Of a stretch of 44,849 nt of DNA, positions 35,401 through 44,054 are shown one piece after another. The first letter of the stretch is position 1; every line of letters begins with the position of its first letter. The notes under the pieces were generated by a model, which ran no database searches, was not told the DNA's origin, and saw only the letters and a list, made by a program, of their open reading frames with translations. A program made the position numbers and the translations under genes. The stretch lies in assembly GCA_947038565.1 (NCBI GenBank), contig CAMQWP010000015.1:1-44849 (forward strand). Reading direction: 5' to 3'. This DNA comes from an uncultured Clostridia bacterium. GTDB lineage: Bacteria; Bacillota; Clostridia; Christensenellales; UBA3700.

Positions 35401-38013
35401 TTACTTGCTTGCTTTTGAATTAATCAATTCAATCGGTTTCTTTTTCATTATTCTTGTTATCGGATAAACCGACCCTGCCACCGCAAGCAGTAAGCATAAC
35501 CCTACAATACTACCTAGCACTCCAAAAGTTATTTTCAACACCTTAACGATCATTATTTCTCTTGGTAACATCGAAAAACTAAAAACATTTATGGCAAGAA
35601 ATAATGGATATAGTGATATAAATGTAATAAGTGCTGCAATCCCCACTAATATCAATGCTTGAGTGAAATATAGCGTGAAAACACCAGAATTAGTCATTCC
35701 GAGCGACCGCAGTATTCCAATCTGTTTTCTACTGTCAATGATAATAGTAAAAAAGTAATTAAGCATCATAATGCTAGCAATAATTCCAAACACTACTGCA
35801 GCTAACAATCCAAACACAGTTATTACATTACTCAGGTCCGGTGTAAAATAAATATTATACAAATAGTATGAATCAATTTGAACATTTTGACCTGTATCAT
35901 TCAGCTTACTAATCACGGAAGCTATTGCAGTGTCACTCTCTAAATCATTTCCTAAGGATATATTAACAGAGATAGGTGCATTATATAACATTCCTTGATC
36001 ATCGGACACTACTACCTTGTCATGCCACCACCCATCATTTGGAAAATAATTAGGCGGCCTTGGTTCAAATCTCTCAGTTATACCTACTACTCTAATGTTT
36101 TTTAATATAGTATCTCTCTCTTCTTCATTCATTCCCCTTATTCTAATACTCTCTATGTATAGCCCTCTATCAATATAACTCTGAATATTACCAACTGACA
36201 CGCTATTAGGAGATATACCTAGTTTATCACCTACCATATTTTTGGCGATATTAATATCAACCGCAACTGTATCTTTTTCAATCTTATCAAAACCATCTGC
36301 ATACCTGATCTTTTTAGTACCTTCAGCTACACTCATTTTAATATCATCATATATGGATTGAGAAATAAAGTCTACCCCCAGATTGTCTTCCATACCATTA
36401 AATTCAAAAGCGGCGTTTGAGTATCTCTGAGTATTACAAACTATATTTATGAATGACTGCGACACCATTGCTGATGAGGAGAATTTACCATAGGTAGTTT
36501 CCTCATACAGAGCGGATTCCTTTGATAATATTTTATCTTCTTCAGGCATATATTTATCAATGCCTTCATATATCTTATCTAACATCTCCTCCGTCTTTGT
36601 ATCTACTATTCCTACAACATTAATTTCTATTTTATAACGTGAAGGTTCATAAATTATTGGGGTATTAATTATGTGATTATAATCAATATATAAACCATCG
36701 TCAATTAGCTGGTCAGCTAATAACTTAGAAATGGCAAGCTCATCATACTCTTTCGGTATACGACCTTGGGTTATCGCAAACCCGTAGTCCTTCAAAACTG
36801 TATCATTGATAATCATATAACTTTTAGTCGGAATACTCCAATCTGAAGGACCATATGATAAATTAATATTTTTGTCCTTAAATAATTCTCTTAACTCAGA
36901 TTCGTTGTTAAGATAATAATCATCGTTTCCGGATATAGCAGCAATAACTACCTCTTGCAAAGGCACTGTGTCAATTAATTCATTTATCGTATCCTCAAGT
37001 CTATACTGAGTAGCACTCACACCAGCACCAATCATCAAAAGTGCTACAACAAGTAGCACAATTGTTGCTATCATTCTATACTTACGTCGCCATGTATTCT
37101 TGAGTGCCAATGTTAGAATATTGCCAAATCCTACAGTAGAAGATTTATCCAACTTCCTTCCATTATTTCGCTTACCTGTGCAATTAATATTATCCAACAC
37201 TTCTTGTTGTTCGATACTTTTTGCAGATGCCGTAATCCTTTCTTGTAAAGTGATTTTACGCACAGCATCAGTAACGCTATTGCTAGATAGTGTAATTGTA
37301 TTTTGCAATATAGCACTGCTAGATTGCTCAACATACTTATCTACTAATCTATCATTAGTCACTTTTCCGTCTGACATCTCTATAATACGGTCGCCATAAA
37401 GCTCCGCACTTTCGCTGTCGTGCGTGACAACAATCACGAGTTTTTCCCTCGATACTTCTTTTAGCAATGTGAATATCTCTTCCGCGTTTTTACTGTCAAG
37501 ATTACCTGTTGGCTCATCCGCTAATATCACGCTAGAGTTTTTAACTAGCGCCCTTGCTATTGCAACTCGTTGCTTTTGTCCGCCTGACATTTCGTTAATT
37601 CGTCTGTCTTCAAATCCTTTTAAGCCGACTTTGTCAAGCGCAGTTGATACTTTGTTTTGACCCTTTGACCTATCACCTTGCAAATGCAAAGCTAAGTTAA
37701 TATTACTCTTGACATCATACTCATCAAGCAAATTATATTCTTGGAAAATAAAGCTAATATACTGAGAACGATAGCTATCGTAATCACTAGATTTATAATC
37801 TTTAATCGCTACATCATTTACCAAAAGTTCGCCACTTGTCGCACTATCAAGTCCGCCAATAATGTTCATCAGTGTTGACTTTCCACAGCCCGACTTACCA
37901 AGCACAAATACCATGCCCGACGCAGGGAACTCCATACTCACACCGTCAAGAGCCGTCGTGCTTGCGCCACTTTTTGACATATACATCTTAATCACATTTT
38001 GTAGTTTTATCAT
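35401..38013 (-). CDS. MacB-like ABC transporter, ATPase fused to FtsX permease (first copy)
   Basis: 870 residues, with GGGGAG before ATG 38013. The ATPase domain (1-216) has the same motifs as the next gene and is identical in protein from residue 21 to 216. The linker is longer (about 217-310), and the 1+3 FtsX permease has a large, clearly different extracellular domain. The two genes form an operon from the promoter at 38105-38133. As each chain has four membrane segments, the working pump is probably a homodimer or a heterodimer of the two copies. No histidine kinase or regulator of the BceRS type is adjacent. Confidence 0.87.
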   Translation of the reverse strand: MIKLQNVIKMYMSKSGASTTALDGVSMEFPASGMVFVLGKSGCGKSTLMNIIGGLDSATSGELLVNDVAIKDYKSSDYDSYRSQYISFIFQEYNLLDEYDVKSNINLALHLQGDRSKGQNKVSTALDKVGLKGFEDRRINEMSGGQKQRVAIARALVKNSSVILADEPTGNLDSKNAEEIFTLLKEVSREKLVIVVTHDSESAELYGDRIIEMSDGKVTNDRLVDKYVEQSSSAILQNTITLSSNSVTDAVRKITLQERITASAKSIEQQEVLDNINCTGKRNNGRKLDKSSTVGFGNILTLALKNTWRRKYRMIATIVLLVVALLMIGAGVSATQYRLEDTINELIDTVPLQEVVIAAISGNDDYYLNNESELRELFKDKNINLSYGPSDWSIPTKSYMIINDTVLKDYGFAITQGRIPKEYDELAISKLLADQLIDDGLYIDYNHIINTPIIYEPSRYKIEINVVGIVDTKTEEMLDKIYEGIDKYMPEEDKILSKESALYEETTYGKFSSSAMVSQSFINIVCNTQRYSNAAFEFNGMEDNLGVDFISQSIYDDIKMSVAEGTKKIRYADGFDKIEKDTVAVDINIAKNMVGDKLGISPNSVSVGNIQSYIDRGLYIESIRIRGMNEEERDTILKNIRVVGITERFEPRPPNYFPNDGWWHDKVVVSDDQGMLYNAPISVNISLGNDLESDTAIASVISKLNDTGQNVQIDSYYLYNIYFTPDLSNVITVFGLLAAVVFGIIASIMMLNYFFTIIIDSRKQIGILRSLGMTNSGVFTLYFTQALILVGIAALITFISLYPLFLAINVFSFSMLPREIMIVKVLKITFGVLGSIVGLCLLLAVAGSVYPITRIMKKKPIELINSKASK
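37371..37963 (-). repeat. Near-identical ATPase-domain DNA, copy 1
   Basis: Partner of 34718-35310. The block ends exactly where the ATPase domain meets the linker (IIEMSDG). Confidence 0.9.
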
Positions 38014-38104
38014 TTATTTCTCCCCGTCCATCAACTTAATTGTAGTATATTAATATATGCTATACATTTATTTTTTTATGCATTACAAAAATTTTACTTA
38101 TTTA

Positions 38105-38133
38105 ATTATAGCACATATAATATAAAAAAACAA
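38105..38133 (-). promoter_or_regulatory. Promoter of the tandem ABC operon
   Basis: On the minus strand, TTGTTT (38133-38128), 17 bp and TATAAT (38110-38105), about 90 bp before ATG 38013. Confidence 0.65.
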
Positions 38134-38186
38134 GGTGCAATTTATATATTTATATGTGTTCTAGTTTTATACTATACATAAGATAT

Positions 38187-38214
38187 GTCTAACGCAAATA
38201 TAATTACGTTAGAC
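38187..38214. repeat. 8-bp inverted repeat between the glycine-rich protein gene and the ABC operon
   Basis: GTCTAACG (38187-38194) and CGTTAGAC (38207-38214) with a 12-nt loop. There is no T run on either side. It may be an operator above the ABC promoter or a weak terminator of the gene at 38283. Confidence 0.5.
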
Positions 38215-38282
38215 CATCTTAATTCGTAAATTTATATATAATTAACGTTTGAATTATTGCATCATAATGCTTTTATTAGATG

Positions 38283-41252
38283 TTAACTTCGAGCGGTATT
38301 AGCACTGCCTATTACACCGTTAGTGCCGTCACCACCTTTTGCATATCTCTTTTTACTATTTAAGTAATGTCCTCCAAGCCCACCTACACGACCAATACCA
38401 ATCGTACCATCTACACCATGTTTACCTTCGGTACCAATCACATTAACAGCGAACGAACCAGTTATCTTTCCAAAAGTAAAGCAACCTACTCCCATTATTC
38501 CAGCACTGCCACCGGATCCAGCGTCGCCGCCATTGCCGCCTTTACCTCCGATTTGTCCTGAAGGACCAAAGAACACTGCATCAGCTCCTTCGCCGCCTAG
38601 CTGTCCATTACCTCCGTTGCTTCCATCTCCACCATTTCCACTATTACCTCCATAGCAGTAAACTCGCGTATTATCAATAGTAATCGTACCAAGCATTGAG
38701 AAAATACCTGATCCGCCCCAACCACCATCGTAGCCATCTCTACCATGCCCGCCATGCGCACCAGCGGTACCAACATTACCTTGAGGTGCTTGAACTGGGG
38801 CATATATAGAAGCACTTACACCATTTGGTTGTACTCTTGTGTCTGCATGACCACCATCACCGCCTCTAGCGATTAAACTAATCATTTGAATTGTTAATGA
38901 CTTAACAAAAGATATTCCCATGCCACCGATAATGCCATCTCCTATTAAATCTCCTAGCATATGAAATCCTATTGAGTTTGAACCGATAACCTCTAAGTTT
39001 TCACCAGTTAAAACTAGGTTATTACTGAAAATAGCTCCGAAATCATCAGATATAAAGGCATTCAGCTCTCCCATTCTTATTTTATTATTACCTACACAAT
39101 GAATTGTAGTAGTAGTACCGCTATTATCTTCTATCACTGAATTATTTGAAAAACCTAAGAAATTTACATTATCCAATGTTAACTTTAGATTAGTAGATCT
39201 AGGTTCTATTGTCATCTTAACATCTGCAACATATCGTCCACCACCTGTAATAATAACCTCGTCAATACTTGACGTAATTACGATTTGCACCATACGCAAT
39301 ATAGATGAAGTCATATCTACTTCATAGTCAGTCTTATAACTGCCAATTCGCTTTTGCTCAAGAGTGTAGTTACCAAACAAACTTGCTACTATTTTGTTTT
39401 TTGATAAATTAGGATGAACCGTTATGTTACCCATCAAGTTTTCTGGAACGTTGATTAGAGTACCTTTACTATAATTTTCTCCATTAAACATCCAACCTTT
39501 AAAAGCGTACCAGTCTTCTCCAACATCTCCCGCAGTGGGGATATTTGGATTATCAATACAATACTTAATACTAGATATCACACTTGAACCGTGTTTAAAC
39601 TGAAAGTCATACATTATTGGTTGATAATTAATTATAATAACATTGTTTAATGAACTAATAGTTGAATTATAATTTGCTCTAGACAAACGCATTTCTTGGC
39701 GTGCCTCACTTACCCATTCGAACTCACTTCCAGAAACATCTGCAGTAGGAGAACCGTAATGTTCCATGTAAGTGTAAAACTCACTAAAGTTCATTATGGC
39801 ATCTACTGTGGTTGTCAAATATTTAATTACAGGTTCTTTTGCACCAAGATATATCTTTATTGAATAATCAAATGACTTTGCTGTATGTCCCGCACTATAA
39901 TATGCATGTCCATCTTTGTAAGAAGTCGTATCACCGTTAATATCATATATAGTAGTCGGAATATTCACTAATTGTCCATTCATTTTCCAACCTGTAAAAT
40001 CATACCCGTTAACTACTATAAACTCATTTGAAAAAGATGGTAATAATGTATCACCCATAACATATGTCATAGTTTTTTGCTTATCCACATTGCTAAGAGT
40101 TAGATCATATTCCTCTTGAGACCAAGACAATGCTAAAGTTGCCTCTCTGCTAATTTCGTTATACGCAGCGTTTGATATTGAGCTAATATACTCACCGCTT
40201 ATAGCTACAGGCAAAGAAATTTTACTTTTTAAATATCCGCTTTTAAAGCTATTGAAATCCGACTTAGATATCTTTATAGCTCTATTAATGTCTATTGTAA
40301 ATCCATTCTGCGTAAAATAATAGATACCGTAATTTTTAATGATTGCTTTGTATACATACTCTATTTCATTCCATTTAGCTGTAACTGTAGCATTAGAGTC
40401 AATATTCCAAACCTTCAAGCCTACACCTCTGGAGTCTGTAAGCTGGGTATCACCATAATACCATCCTAAGAAATCGTGGTCTGTTTTAGTGGGTATAGGG
40501 AAAGTGAAGTTCTCATGCAAATTCACATTCTGATTGCCACCAGTCTCAAAAGTTACATTGTGCTGTATAGTATACTGTTTAATCTTAAATAACAAGCGTG
40601 AATTCATTTGCAAGTAATAAACTCCTTCGGCTACTGCAAATCCTTTATCGCTATCTATTGATACTTGATTCAGCATTGCATCATAAACTCCATACTTTGA
40701 TACCGTATCATTCCAAAGCCTTTGAGGTTCATTAACTACAAATCTATGTAGAAAATCAATATCAGCCGAATATAATTTACCAACGCTAACATCTCTATAT
40801 TTAACCGATATAGTTAAATTACTACTATTTAAAACCCTCAATGCATATCTTTTGCCCGCTTGCATTTTGTATTTTGTTGTACCACTTGACAATACATATC
40901 CATCTGACGACACTTCACAATTAGCACCACCAAATAAATACTCTGTTGTAAGCATGCAATCAAACATATATTGGTTGATTGCTAAATCATAATAGTATTC
41001 TTGATCTAGAATCGCATTTAAAAACCCTGCATTGCTAATTGAAATTCTGGACATGCTAAAATTAGAATCACCTCTTACATCATTTTGTTCAGTTTCATGT
41101 TTTTCATCACCTATTTGCAAAGTGCTATTCATAGCACTAACAACATTTTTATTGCCTACACCTATTGCAACACTCACACTAATTGTTAATATCATTGCTA
41201 ACAGGATGCATATTATTGCTACTAGCCATTTATTTATTTTTCTTTTCGTCAT
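38283..41252 (-). CDS. Secreted protein with Listeria-Bacteroides repeats and glycine-rich beta-helix-like C terminus
   Basis: 989 residues, with AGGAGG 9 bp before ATG 41252. One N-terminal hydrophobic segment (about 8-32) acts as signal or anchor. About 225-300 is a Listeria-Bacteroides (InlB B-type) repeat (DFLGWYYGD, ATVTAKW), with two looser copies around FTGWKMNG and FKGWMFNG. From about 640 the chain is beta-strand rich, and the last ~195 residues alternate short hydrophobic strands with Gly-rich turns (GGNSGNGGDGSNGGNG). This suggests a right-handed beta-helix with glycine loops. No enzyme motif or C-terminal anchor is seen. The likely role is surface adhesion or matrix. Confidence 0.75.
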   Translation of the reverse strand: MTKRKINKWLVAIICILLAMILTISVSVAIGVGNKNVVSAMNSTLQIGDEKHETEQNDVRGDSNFSMSRISISNAGFLNAILDQEYYYDLAINQYMFDCMLTTEYLFGGANCEVSSDGYVLSSGTTKYKMQAGKRYALRVLNSSNLTISVKYRDVSVGKLYSADIDFLHRFVVNEPQRLWNDTVSKYGVYDAMLNQVSIDSDKGFAVAEGVYYLQMNSRLLFKIKQYTIQHNVTFETGGNQNVNLHENFTFPIPTKTDHDFLGWYYGDTQLTDSRGVGLKVWNIDSNATVTAKWNEIEYVYKAIIKNYGIYYFTQNGFTIDINRAIKISKSDFNSFKSGYLKSKISLPVAISGEYISSISNAAYNEISREATLALSWSQEEYDLTLSNVDKQKTMTYVMGDTLLPSFSNEFIVVNGYDFTGWKMNGQLVNIPTTIYDINGDTTSYKDGHAYYSAGHTAKSFDYSIKIYLGAKEPVIKYLTTTVDAIMNFSEFYTYMEHYGSPTADVSGSEFEWVSEARQEMRLSRANYNSTISSLNNVIIINYQPIMYDFQFKHGSSVISSIKYCIDNPNIPTAGDVGEDWYAFKGWMFNGENYSKGTLINVPENLMGNITVHPNLSKNKIVASLFGNYTLEQKRIGSYKTDYEVDMTSSILRMVQIVITSSIDEVIITGGGRYVADVKMTIEPRSTNLKLTLDNVNFLGFSNNSVIEDNSGTTTTIHCVGNNKIRMGELNAFISDDFGAIFSNNLVLTGENLEVIGSNSIGFHMLGDLIGDGIIGGMGISFVKSLTIQMISLIARGGDGGHADTRVQPNGVSASIYAPVQAPQGNVGTAGAHGGHGRDGYDGGWGGSGIFSMLGTITIDNTRVYCYGGNSGNGGDGSNGGNGQLGGEGADAVFFGPSGQIGGKGGNGGDAGSGGSAGIMGVGCFTFGKITGSFAVNVIGTEGKHGVDGTIGIGRVGGLGGHYLNSKKRYAKGGDGTNGVIGSANTARS

Positions 41253-41923
41253 TACTTTTTTCCTCCTATCTCGTAAATATTGAGTGTCAAAATTATACTT
41301 AAGAAAATTTTAACACTACGACTGTATTTTAACTATTACTTATTAATTAATATTATCTATCTTGTTTGATTGACTATCGTGATTTGGGTTTGTTCAATCA
41401 CCAAAAGCAAGCTACGTGATTAACTGAATTTTCGCCAATTTATTCTCACTTCTATGTTATGTATCTGTATTTGATATCTTGTTTATTCCTATTAAAGACA
41501 TTCACCTCCTAAATTATTTTCTTAATTCTTAAGTCACTTAACAGAAAAACTTAATTAATCGCTCATTTTAGAATGATAATCTTAATATTTATACAATTTT
41601 ACAATATCATTATATTATGAAAATGCACTAGCCTGTGTGAATTAGAAAGTAATATGTTGATTACGGATGATTGAATAAATTGTTACATTACATAATACTC
41701 GAATTAGATAATTTAATATAAGGCTAGCAAAGCAAACTGATCAACAACCATATAAAGCTACTATTTAATATAAAATATAAGTACAATTTATAATTTAAAC
41801 TTGCATATGAAATGCATGGATAATATCGTTTACAATTTTGCTTAGCAATTAATTTTAAGCATTTTTGCAAACAATTAATAGCACTATAATCTTAACATAC
41901 TCAACATCAAATGTCTATATTTT

Positions 41924-41959
41924 GGTGTGAATGACATGCTTATGGGTGTGAATGACATG
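41924..41959 (+). repeat. 15-bp direct repeat with 21-bp period
   Basis: GGTGTGAATGACATG at 41924-41938 and again at 41945-41959, six bases apart. A 21-bp period puts both copies on the same helix face. It may be a protein-binding site or part of a degraded transposon end. Confidence 0.75.
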
Positions 41960-42072
41960 ATTTGTTGCATATTTCTAAATTTTATTATGTTTACAGACTT
42001 TTATTTGCCAAATATATTTTTACAATTTACTGTTGAATTTTTTTGATTTTTTTACAAATAGCATCAAAGTTA

Positions 42073-42240
42073 AAAAAAGCACCATAACATTATGTTTTAG
42101 CACTCATTCAGTAGGTTTTTTGGTTCTTTTTGATTTTTTGCGTAGGAGGCTCACACCCCGTTTTAATTAATGATGTATTTCGTGTGAGTTTACCCTCCCG
42201 CTGTTAGAATCAATCCCCCAGACAATTTGACCTCCCCATC
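42073..42240. repeat. Degraded repeat, possible IS21-type element end
   Basis: On the minus strand the motifs GGGGAGGTCAAATT, GGGGGATTGATTC and GGGAGGGTAAACTC follow one another about every 20 bp, as in the multiple terminal repeats of IS21-family elements. The stretch 42110-42200 also aligns with 32330-32440 (shared TTTT-ATTAATGAT-TATTT and CCCTC). No transposase remains. Confidence 0.35.
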
Positions 42241-42434
42241 AATACTATTCTTTATATTAAAATTTCTTTATATAAAAATATTTGAATTTATATGCATATT
42301 CTGCATTACTAAACTAGTAGTATTTAATATTCAAAAGCAATCAGTTATCAAAGAATAGCATCATAAATATTATACATTTTTATTATAAATACACTTCCTA
42401 CTATAACTTTCATAGTTGCATTTGTCTACTAACT

Positions 42435-42450
42435 AATAAAGCGTCCAATT
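42435..42450. terminator. Left arm of a terminator hairpin split by the insertion sequence
   Basis: AATAAAGCGTCCAATT. Its exact reverse complement is at 43789-43804, on the other side of the insertion. Removing the element and one AAT copy restores a 16-bp perfect stem with a 9-nt loop (TTTAGAGTG). Confidence 0.85.
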
Positions 42451-42495
42451 TTTAGAGTGAATTGATGTGAACCCAAATAAGTATACAACTTAAAA

Positions 42496-42539
42496 AAAGA
42501 CCCCTCCTGTGGTATAATAAAACCATAGGAGGGGTCTTT
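42496..42539 (+). promoter_or_regulatory. RBS-sequestering hairpin with promoter -10 box in its loop
   Basis: Perfect 13-bp stem AAAGACCCCTCCT (42496-42508) with AGGAGGGGTCTTT (42527-42539), extended inward by four more pairs. The loop (42513-42522) contains TATAAT. The right arm includes the orfA SD (AGGAGG, 42527-42532). The left arm is only transcribed from outside promoters. Confidence 0.85.
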
Positions 42540-42541
42540 AT

Positions 42542-42838
42542 ATGGGAATGAATAAAGGGCAAAAACAATACGGCGTAGAATTCACTAATCAGATAATCAA
42601 AATACATAATGAAGAAGGAAAAATATCCGAGAAACTGGTGAAATAATGAATGTTAGTTATGACGTTGCGAGAAATGCAATCAATAGGCAGAACACTAGAT
42701 TGAGAAAAATCCAAGAAGGTAAATGGCTTAAAAAAAATTGCAACCTATAATTAATCCGACAACAGCATTAGATCAATTGCACGTAAAATTAAAAGATTGC
42801 AAATGGAGATCGATATATTAAAAAATTCCACGAGGAGC
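42542..42838 (+). pseudogene. OrfA of the IS3-family element (frameshifted)
   Basis: The start ATG 42542 is 9 bp after AGGAGG. The first frame reads MNKGQKQYGVEFTNQIIK and stops at 42646. A one-base shift gives NVSYDVARNAINRQNTRLRK, the helix-turn-helix part of OrfA, and a later stretch KLKRLQMEIDILK-like resembles its leucine zipper. Several frame changes make it non-functional. OrfA normally binds the IS ends and, by programmed frameshift, fuses with OrfB. Confidence 0.75.
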
Positions 42839-42845
42839 TAAGGAG

Positions 42846-43709
42846 GTGAATAATCGCAAAGCTCAGTATAGGGCAATATAAGCTCTAACGGATAAATATA
42901 CAATCAGTGAAATATGTCGTTATTTCAATATGCAGCGCTGCAACTATTATATATGGCTTAAATCAAAGAAAAGCACATCAGATAAGGTAATAGCTAGTAC
43001 AATTGAAGAAATTCAAACAAAAGTAAAGCAGACATATGGGTATCGCAGAATACAAATAGAGCTATTAAAATCATATGGATTGATACTAAATCACAAAACA
43101 GTGCTAAGAATAATGACAAAATACAACTTATTAAGTGTTGTTAGGCGTAAATACAAATATAGAGGAAGTCAAATGTTTAATAAATATGAAAATTTGTTTG
43201 CATTAGATTTCAAACCAACAGGAATCAATCAAAAATGGTGTACAGATATAAGCTATATAATTACAAGTACTGGAAGGTTGTATTTATCGGTGATCAAAGA
43301 TTGTTTCGATTCCAGTATAGTAGCGTATAAATACTCGACAAACATGAATATGAATTTAGTTACAAGCACAATAAAACAAGCTATCAAAAAGGAAAAGGTC
43401 ACTAGTGGAACGAAACTCCACAGCGACCAAGGTTTCCAATACACTAGCAAAGAATATATTAACCTAACAAAATTATACAATATAACGCCATCTATGTCAA
43501 GAGCAGGAACACCATTAGATAATGCACCAGTGGAAAGTTTCTTTGGAACACTGAAAAGTGAATGCCTATACAGACAAAAACTTAAAATAATCGAGCAAGC
43601 AAAACAATTAATTGATGAATATATTTACTTTTATAATAATGATAGAATACAATTAAAAACTAAAATGTCACCGCTAGCAAAAAGAAAACTATCTCTCTTA
43701 GCTAGCTAA
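42846..43709 (+). pseudogene. OrfB transposase (rve/DDE) of the IS3-family element, interrupted near its N terminus
   Basis: The frame opens at GTG 42846 but meets TAA at 42879-42881. It is then open to 43709, with ATG 42930 giving 259 residues. The N-terminal part has YGYRRIQIELLKSYG (HTH_21-type). The catalytic triad is complete: Asp in WCTDISYI, Asp in LHSDQGFQYTS and Glu in APVESFFGTLKSE, spaced as in IS3 transposases. The last codons are part of a 38-bp palindrome. With OrfA broken and this stop present, the element is probably dead unless helped in trans. Confidence 0.85.
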
Positions 43710-43722
43710 GAGAGATAGTTTT
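43685..43722. terminator. 38-bp perfect palindrome over the orfB stop codon
   Basis: Positions 43685-43703 are the exact reverse complement of 43704-43722. The arms begin AAAACTATCTCTCTTAGC. The orfB TAG lies inside the right arm. TTTT at one end and AAAA at the other suggest bidirectional termination. Confidence 0.75.
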
Positions 43723-43788
43723 AGTTAATATTAAGTTAAGCTGCAGTATGTTTTTTTTGAAAGTGTATACCTTTCGGGGTTCACATCA

Positions 43789-43804
43789 AATTGGACGCTT
43801 TATT
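43789..43804. terminator. Right arm of the split terminator hairpin
   Basis: AATTGGACGCTTTATT, the perfect complement of 42435-42450. The core AAAGCGTC/GACGCTTT is the same as in the terminator at 4291. Confidence 0.85.
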
Positions 43805-43880
43805 TACTATATTTATTAAATTTTAATTGTGCTTGCAAGTAACATTTAAACTTACGTTCGCATCGAACTCTAACGCTTGT

Positions 43881-43902
43881 TTATGATATAATTATATCAT
43901 AA
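43881..43902. promoter_or_regulatory. 22-bp perfect palindrome covering a TATAAT box
   Basis: Half-site TTATGATATAA (43881-43891) followed at once by its reverse complement (43892-43902). TATAAT (43887-43892) sits at the centre, 40 bp before a small plus-strand frame. It is a possible operator, though AT-rich DNA makes such palindromes by chance more often. Confidence 0.45.
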
Positions 43903-43933
43903 CTAATCAATTAAATCAAGTAAGGAGAGAATT

Positions 43934-44005
43934 ATGGGAGCTTTAAAGAAATCAACAAAATCAAAGACATGTTCAATGACATACTATTACTACTATCATT
44001 TCTAG
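43934..44005 (+). CDS. Possible 23-residue small peptide
   Basis: The ATG at 43934 has AGGAG six bases upstream, and the frame ends at TAG 44003-44005. The peptide is Lys/Ser-rich, then Tyr-rich. Read with a one-base shift, the same DNA gives a hydrophobic stretch (KDMFNDILLLLSFLGI) ending at about 44038, so this may instead be a frameshifted remnant. No family recognised. Confidence 0.3.
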   Translation: MGALKKSTKSKTCSMTYYYYYHF

Positions 44006-44054
44006 GTATTTCGAAAAATATACTTTATTTAGCATATTAAAATTCAAATGACTT

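Larger units (their letters stand above)
41253..42434. other. Long intergenic region left of the insertion sequence
   Basis: About 1.2 kb, without a believable gene. It contains a 15-bp direct repeat (41924-41959) and a degraded repeat (42073-42240) resembling 32284-32440. Confidence 0.55.
42463..43788 (+). mobile_element. IS3-family (IS150-like) insertion sequence, decayed
   Basis: 1326 bp bounded by 12-bp perfect terminal inverted repeats beginning TG and ending CA: TGATGTGAACCC (42463-42474) and GGGTTCACATCA (43777-43788), with further loose matching inside (GTATAC). It is flanked by a 3-bp direct repeat AAT (42460-42462 and 43789-43791), the duplication size of IS3 elements. It encodes an OrfA/OrfB pair, with a stop or frameshift in OrfA and a stop in the N terminus of OrfB, so it is probably no longer mobile on its own. 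Confidence 0.92.

Noticed and set aside
34771..37660. Two identical 78-codon plus-strand frames (34771-35007 and 37424-37660)
   Set aside because: They are antisense shadows of the duplicated ATPase domains, which have all ABC motifs on the minus strand; no SD precedes them.
38187..38214. Terminator for the glycine-rich protein gene
   Set aside because: The hairpin has no T run on the minus strand, so it is listed only as an inverted repeat.
41924..41959. CRISPR-like repeat
   Set aside because: Only two copies, a 6-bp spacer and no cas genes.
42930..43709. Intact transposase gene
   Set aside because: The catalytic triad is whole, but the N-terminal part carries a TAA at 42879 and OrfA is frameshifted, so the element is scored as decayed.
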